Source: Dasyornis broadbenti
Lineage: Eukaryota; Chordata; Aves; Passeriformes; Dasyornithidae
Length of the DNA: 64,000 bases
Direction of reading: 5' to 3'
Assembly (NCBI GenBank): GCA_013397935.1
Contig: VZRN01006817.1
Span: 609,996-673,995 of the forward strand
Below are positions 59,824-64,000 of this stretch, piece by piece. The notes under the pieces are model-generated. The model made no database searches and had not been told where the DNA came from. It saw only the letters and a program-made list of their open reading frames with translations. The position numbers were made by a program, and so were the translations under genes. How positions within the stretch are numbered: position 1 is the first letter of the stretch; each line of letters opens with the position of its first letter.

Positions 59824-61778
59824 GAATTGAAGTGATTTAGTGAACAGGAGCAGTTGAATCAACTTTTCAGCTTAATGCCACCAAAAGTGAAAAGTATCAC
59901 TTAACTGGCTAAGTCTCTCCCTGGACTATTCTCTGAACCACTTGGACTTGGTAAAACGGCAGAAAACTTTCCACATTTTTTCAGTCTATAAAAAAATCAA
60001 TTATAGTCACTTATGAAAGAGTCTGGAAAACATCAGGTCAGGTAGAGAACAAATGAAAATAAGTTTCTGGGGCAAGGCACCGAAAGAAAGAACCTTGGGA
60101 AAGAAGAGCACAGAGATTTTTGCCTATATGCAAGAGCATCAGGAGTTGTCATGCCAGACTTAATCTTGTAAAACTGTCCCCCGAGCCCACCGTGAGGGTT
60201 CAGGTTGCTCCTGGCTGGTCTGGTTTGCATTCTGCAGAATGTTGTGTGTAGCTGCCCACAGGTCTTAGTTGCTCAACAGTACATTGCAAAATGAGGTTAT
60301 TAGTTTCCTCCGTTACCGCCACAGCCCATGCCCAGATAACGGAACACTCCCTGACTGCTGCCACTCCACCCGATGGATTACATACCAAAATTAATCTCCA
60401 TAGCAAAGCAATTTTAGCCACCTGTTTTACCACTGATTCTTCTCAGAGTAGCTTCTTTTTTCTCTCCTTGAAAATCTCTCTTCTCATGTTATTCATCGAT
60501 TTGGCTCATTTTTTTGTCTTAGCCTGTTCCTCACAAATGCAAAGGGTTTTCTCTGTTGCATGAGATTGCCTAGGAGATGTCATATATGATTGTCACAATA
60601 GTTCTAAAATCCTTTCCTTGCCTACTTGTCATTTTACCTGACTTGAGCCATTTCATTAAAAACTGAACCAATTGTTTCTAAAATTAAATTCCATCGCAGA
60701 AAAAACATTTCTGCTGTTGACGTTGATCAGTGAGCTAAGAAAGTTGTCCTATTGTGAAAGTAATGAGCTTGTAGCAGTGGCTGTAGCCTGATAGAAAGGG
60801 TATTTATGAAGTTAATCTCTAATTTATTTGTACATATTTGTGTTCACTGCAGTCCTATTAGGAATGTTATCCATGCTCAGAAAAAATATGTTTTGAATTC
60901 TTTGGGAAAACTGTTAGAGCTCTAAAGGAAACTGAGAGTGCTGAGGAACTATTAAATTAGAAATTGTTAATGGCTGTTACAAAACAATTAACAGTGAGAA
61001 ATCATGGAGCTGGCTGGAGGCATTTGGTTTCTGAAACAAACACAAAGGTTTCGAGGGATCCCTTCTGCTGGTTCCTCAGGATTTCACTGCAATGAAGAGA
61101 TGACTTCCCATTTCGTATCAAAAACATTCCTTAACATTTTACAATTGAGAGGAAATGCTGTTTGTTAACAGTAAGTAAATGACACTGACAGAATAATTTT
61201 TTCAAACTGAGTTGGAAGTTTCAATTGTTCACTTAAGGAGAGTATAGTTGATCAAGGCTTTTTTTTGGAGGAAAGAGTAATAAAACTGGAAATTTAGGCA
61301 AGATACCCTTTTGTTTCTCTCTTAGAGCAGCTGTTTTGTAGTAAATACATGTGTTAATTATATGATACTGCTGCAGCCATAACAGTAAAATCATTCCAGT
61401 CTGTTTTGTTTATGTTGCTTAGAGAAGTAAGTTGAAAATACATAGTTCTCAAACCCAGTCTGAAAAAATGCAACTGTAATGATTAGAAGGCATTCTAGCT
61501 ATCTTTTAGAGTTATTTTAAAGAGAGATGCTGCCCCAGTTTCCTTTTTCTTCTTTAACCAAATAAACCTAATGAGTGTAGTGTTGGTTTTCACTCTCCTT
61601 GTAAAGTAACATCCATGTACATTTAGGCAGACAGTGAACAGTCATATCCCTGATTAGCAGTGCCATGAACTGAGTTGTTATTTGTTGCCTCAAACAGCAC
61701 GTGTAAGCATTTACCTCAGGATAATCAGGGCTGAAGTAACTAAGCATTAACTGTGAGTATTCCTTAATTATTTCAGGT

Positions 61779-61799
61779 ATAATGCAAGCCTTGCATTAT
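61779..61799. other. 21-bp near-perfect palindrome
   Basis: ATAATGCAAG (61779-61788) and CTTGCATTAT (61790-61799) are exact reverse complements around one central C. Each half carries a TTGCAT/ATGCAA core, which resembles POU or C/EBP half-sites. A regulatory role is inference. Confidence 0.8.
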
Positions 61800-62884
61800 T
61801 CCAGTACGGCATGTTGGAATATTTGTGATAGTTGTATTGAATTCAGTATTTCAGGGTGTTCTACAGTAATGCTTCCTTGCAATCATCTTCAGCAGATTGC
61901 TGTTAATGATCAAACTCGTGAGAAATTCACCTTTTTACCTCATTAAGTTGTATCTATTCCTGTGGTGCATTAGCATGACCCATGTTGACGTTGTGAAGGT
62001 GGTAATGCTTTCTGAGGATTTTCTGCTGGTTTTTAACTACTGAAAGAAACCCAAGTTGTCATTAGAATGACTTAAGAATTTAAGGTCTGCTCAGGAAGAG
62101 TTTACCTTTTCTTTTTGGTGATATTTCCTTCATAGAAGCCTGTGCTAAATGTCTGGGGATTTGTGCATGCTGTAAGGTAACTATGACTGTATATCCAGAG
62201 TAAATTTCAACATGTTCCAAGGAAACAACAAACTCGTGTGTTCTGCCCTTGTGGGACACGTGACATGCAAAGCATTGCCATGGGGTCAGAAGGCTTTCTA
62301 ATGTCTTACCCTTTCAGCAGAAAGATGAATGCTACAATTGCATTCTTCCTGTGACTCCGTGGGGGGAGATGCTTTCCAGCTGTGGTGCCTGATAGAAATT
62401 TTGTAGAGCTGGGGCAGTGATGGCAGCAGTACTTGAGCAGAGCAATTGAGGGCCTGCATATTAAGTGAGGCCTTCTGGCCTCTCAAGGATCAGTAAGCTG
62501 GTGCTGGTAAAGATGCTAAAGTTCAGGAACCAATAATGGCCAAGGTGTCTCTTATTTGTCTAAAAATAGACTGTTGATTTTAAAAATCAGGGCTTAGGTT
62601 CGAGTTAATCTATTGTAAAATGTTTGTATCTGAAATTAGAAGACCTTATGGATTTTACCAGAAGAGTTGTTTGTTTCAGGGCAGTTGGGTTTTTGTTTTA
62701 CTGATGTGTGTCTGTGAAAGAAATACAAGCTCTGATAACATCTTGTAGTGTAGCTGGGGACTTACAGTCCCTGACAGAGGCCTATTCCATGCTCATAACT
62801 AATATTGTTTTTGAAGGTAGTGTTACCAGTTGTTGTTTATGAATTTTCATTGATTGTTGACTTCCTCTGTTCCTGTGAGCCAGA

Positions 62885-63597
62885 GAAAGAGCTTAGCATG
62901 CATGATACTTAACCAGCTCCCTGATCATTTACATCCAAAAGAGGACCTGGGAAGCTACAGCCCATTAGCCTTACTCCAGTCCCTGCACAGAGTTCTCCTG
63001 GAAACCTTCGAGCCAAGGGAAGCAGGTGATTGGGAAAAGCCAATGCGGGTTTACTGAGGGCAAATGATGCCAGTGTGCTGCTGTACAATGAGGGCATCAG
63101 GATCCTGGGCTGCATCCGTGGGGACAGTGATCATCCTGCTGTACTCAGTGCTTGGCAGGCTGCACCCAGCTGTGTCCTGCTCTGGTCTTCAGAACTCAGC
63201 AGAGATGCAGGGAGAGTGGAGAATGCCTAAGGGAATGAGAACCCGCCCTGTGGAGGAGAGACAGAAGGGATTTGCTCTTTTCTTCGTGGGGGAGAGAAGG
63301 CTCACATTTTTCCAGTACTCAAGGAGGATGGAGGCTATCCTGGCACATGGAACCACATGGAGAGGACAGGGGCAACTGGTACAAGTTTCACTGAGGGAGG
63401 ATTCATCTTAATATAAGAAAGAAATATTTTGCTGAGGCATGTAGTGGAGTCCCTTCCCATCACTAGGAGTTTTCAAGATGTAACTGGACAGGATGCTGGA
63501 TAATCTCATCTAAGCTCCTTTGCTACCAAAAGTTGGACCAGATGATCTTTCAGGGATTCTTCCAACCTGGGCTGGTCTATGATTCTGTGGTTCTATA
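62885..63597 (+). mobile_element. CR1 element, + orientation, diverged and internally deleted
   Basis: Three CR1 pieces appear in the correct order but far closer than in a full element. First is a reverse-transcriptase segment (CTGGGAAGCTACAGCCCATT region, about 62945-63060, with its GGGCAAATGATGCC part). Next is the ORF end (GGATCCTGGGCTGCATCC around 63101, then the TGCTGTACTCAGTGCTTGGC region). Last is the 3' untranslated end (GGACCAGATGATCTTTCAGG, then TATGATTCTGTGGTTCTAT near 63579-63596). Much of the sequence between the first two pieces is missing. Frames are broken and divergence is higher than in the 20.8-kb and 35.8-kb copies, so this is an older insertion. Confidence 0.75.
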
Positions 63598-64000
63598 CTG
63601 AAAATTCAACAGTGCTTATGAGTTAAGATGAAAGGTAATGGTTTATACTCTGTCACCTTCATCTCAGTCTTGACACCTTGTAGGGCTGGGCTCTGATGTT
63701 TGGTATTTATGTAAGATAGCTTTCTGTGCTTAGCATCTCCTCAGTGCTGTGCACATAAACCAGGGCACATCTGCTCAGTCTCTGCTGCACTGCTCCTGAG
63801 GGGTCTGCTCGTCTGCGCAGTTCTTCCAGGTCCCAGCACAAGCTCTAAGCAGAGCTGAACATGATTTTCATAAATGAGATAGATTTAATGATGAAACTCG
63901 AGACTTAAAGCAGTCAAGTGACAAGTTTAAACTACCGTGCATTCAAATCCCAGATTATCAGAAAAGTAAATTCAGTGCATTAGCCTATTTACCACAGTGA

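Larger units (their letters stand above)
52602..64000 (+). other. LRP6: LRP6 intron 7, 5' portion
   Basis: At least 11,399 bp of intron follow exon 7 without any sequence resembling LRP6 exon 8 (end of propeller 2). It contains an LTR-retrotransposon-like block (55003-56115) with a microsatellite, a CR1 tail (58326-58395), a perfect hairpin (59795-59823), a 21-bp palindrome (61779-61799) and a rearranged CR1 (62885-63597). Between these the DNA is AT-rich and apparently unique. No independent gene is recognisable on either strand. Confidence 0.88.

Noticed and set aside
60180..60440. Small CpG-containing patch with open minus-strand frames
   Set aside because: I considered a retroviral fragment or exon, but no motif or domain supports it and no splice sites fit LRP6 exon 8.
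52602..64000. Search for LRP6 exon 8
   Set aside because: No frame contains the expected end-of-propeller-2 sequence; the exon must be beyond the window.

Overview
The window is vertebrate nuclear DNA, almost certainly from a bird. It carries five consecutive internal exons of one gene on the + strand, separated by long AT-rich introns. The interspersed repeats are CR1-type LINE fragments, with 3' ends made of the ATTCTGTGATTCTGTG-like octamer, plus avian-type LTR sequence. No bacterial features (operons, ribosome binding sites, CRISPR arrays) are present, and no complete gene lies within the window.

The gene is LRP6, the Wnt co-receptor. Exons at 32198-32395, 42852-43048, 43793-43924, 51537-51933 and 52430-52601 have lengths 198, 197, 132, 397 and 172 bp. 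Each has an AG acceptor and a GT donor, and all five join in one open frame. From exon lengths and phases they correspond to LRP6 exons 3-7, about residues 150-515: the second half of beta-propeller 1, the first EGF-like domain, and the first part of beta-propeller 2. LRP6 is preferred over its paralogue LRP5 because of the EGF1 sequence and the N-glycosylation sequons at positions 281, 433 and 486. Exons 1-2 must lie upstream of base 1, and exon 8 onward beyond base 64000.

Layout: 1-32197 is the 3' part of intron 2. It holds a CR1 fragment, a possible minus-strand LTR, and the first of two nearly identical CR1 copies. Intron 3 (32396-42851) holds the second CR1 copy, a homeodomain-motif cluster and a small CR1 tail. 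Intron 4 is short (43049-43792). Intron 5 (43925-51536) is mostly unique DNA with a paired-GATA palindrome and a 20-bp tandem duplication. Intron 6 is 496 bp. Intron 7 (52602 to the window end) holds an LTR-retrotransposon-like block with an internal microsatellite, a CR1 tail, a perfect hairpin, a 21-bp palindrome and an internally deleted CR1.

The most noteworthy observations are: (i) two same-orientation CR1 copies about 15 kb apart bracket exon 3, whose loss would be in frame; (ii) the first ~310 bp of exon 6 form a sharp CpG-rich island inside AT-rich surroundings and carry GC-ward amino-acid changes; (iii) there are short perfect inverted repeats in introns 5 and 7. I found no convincing new gene system; most of the window is ordinary intron.
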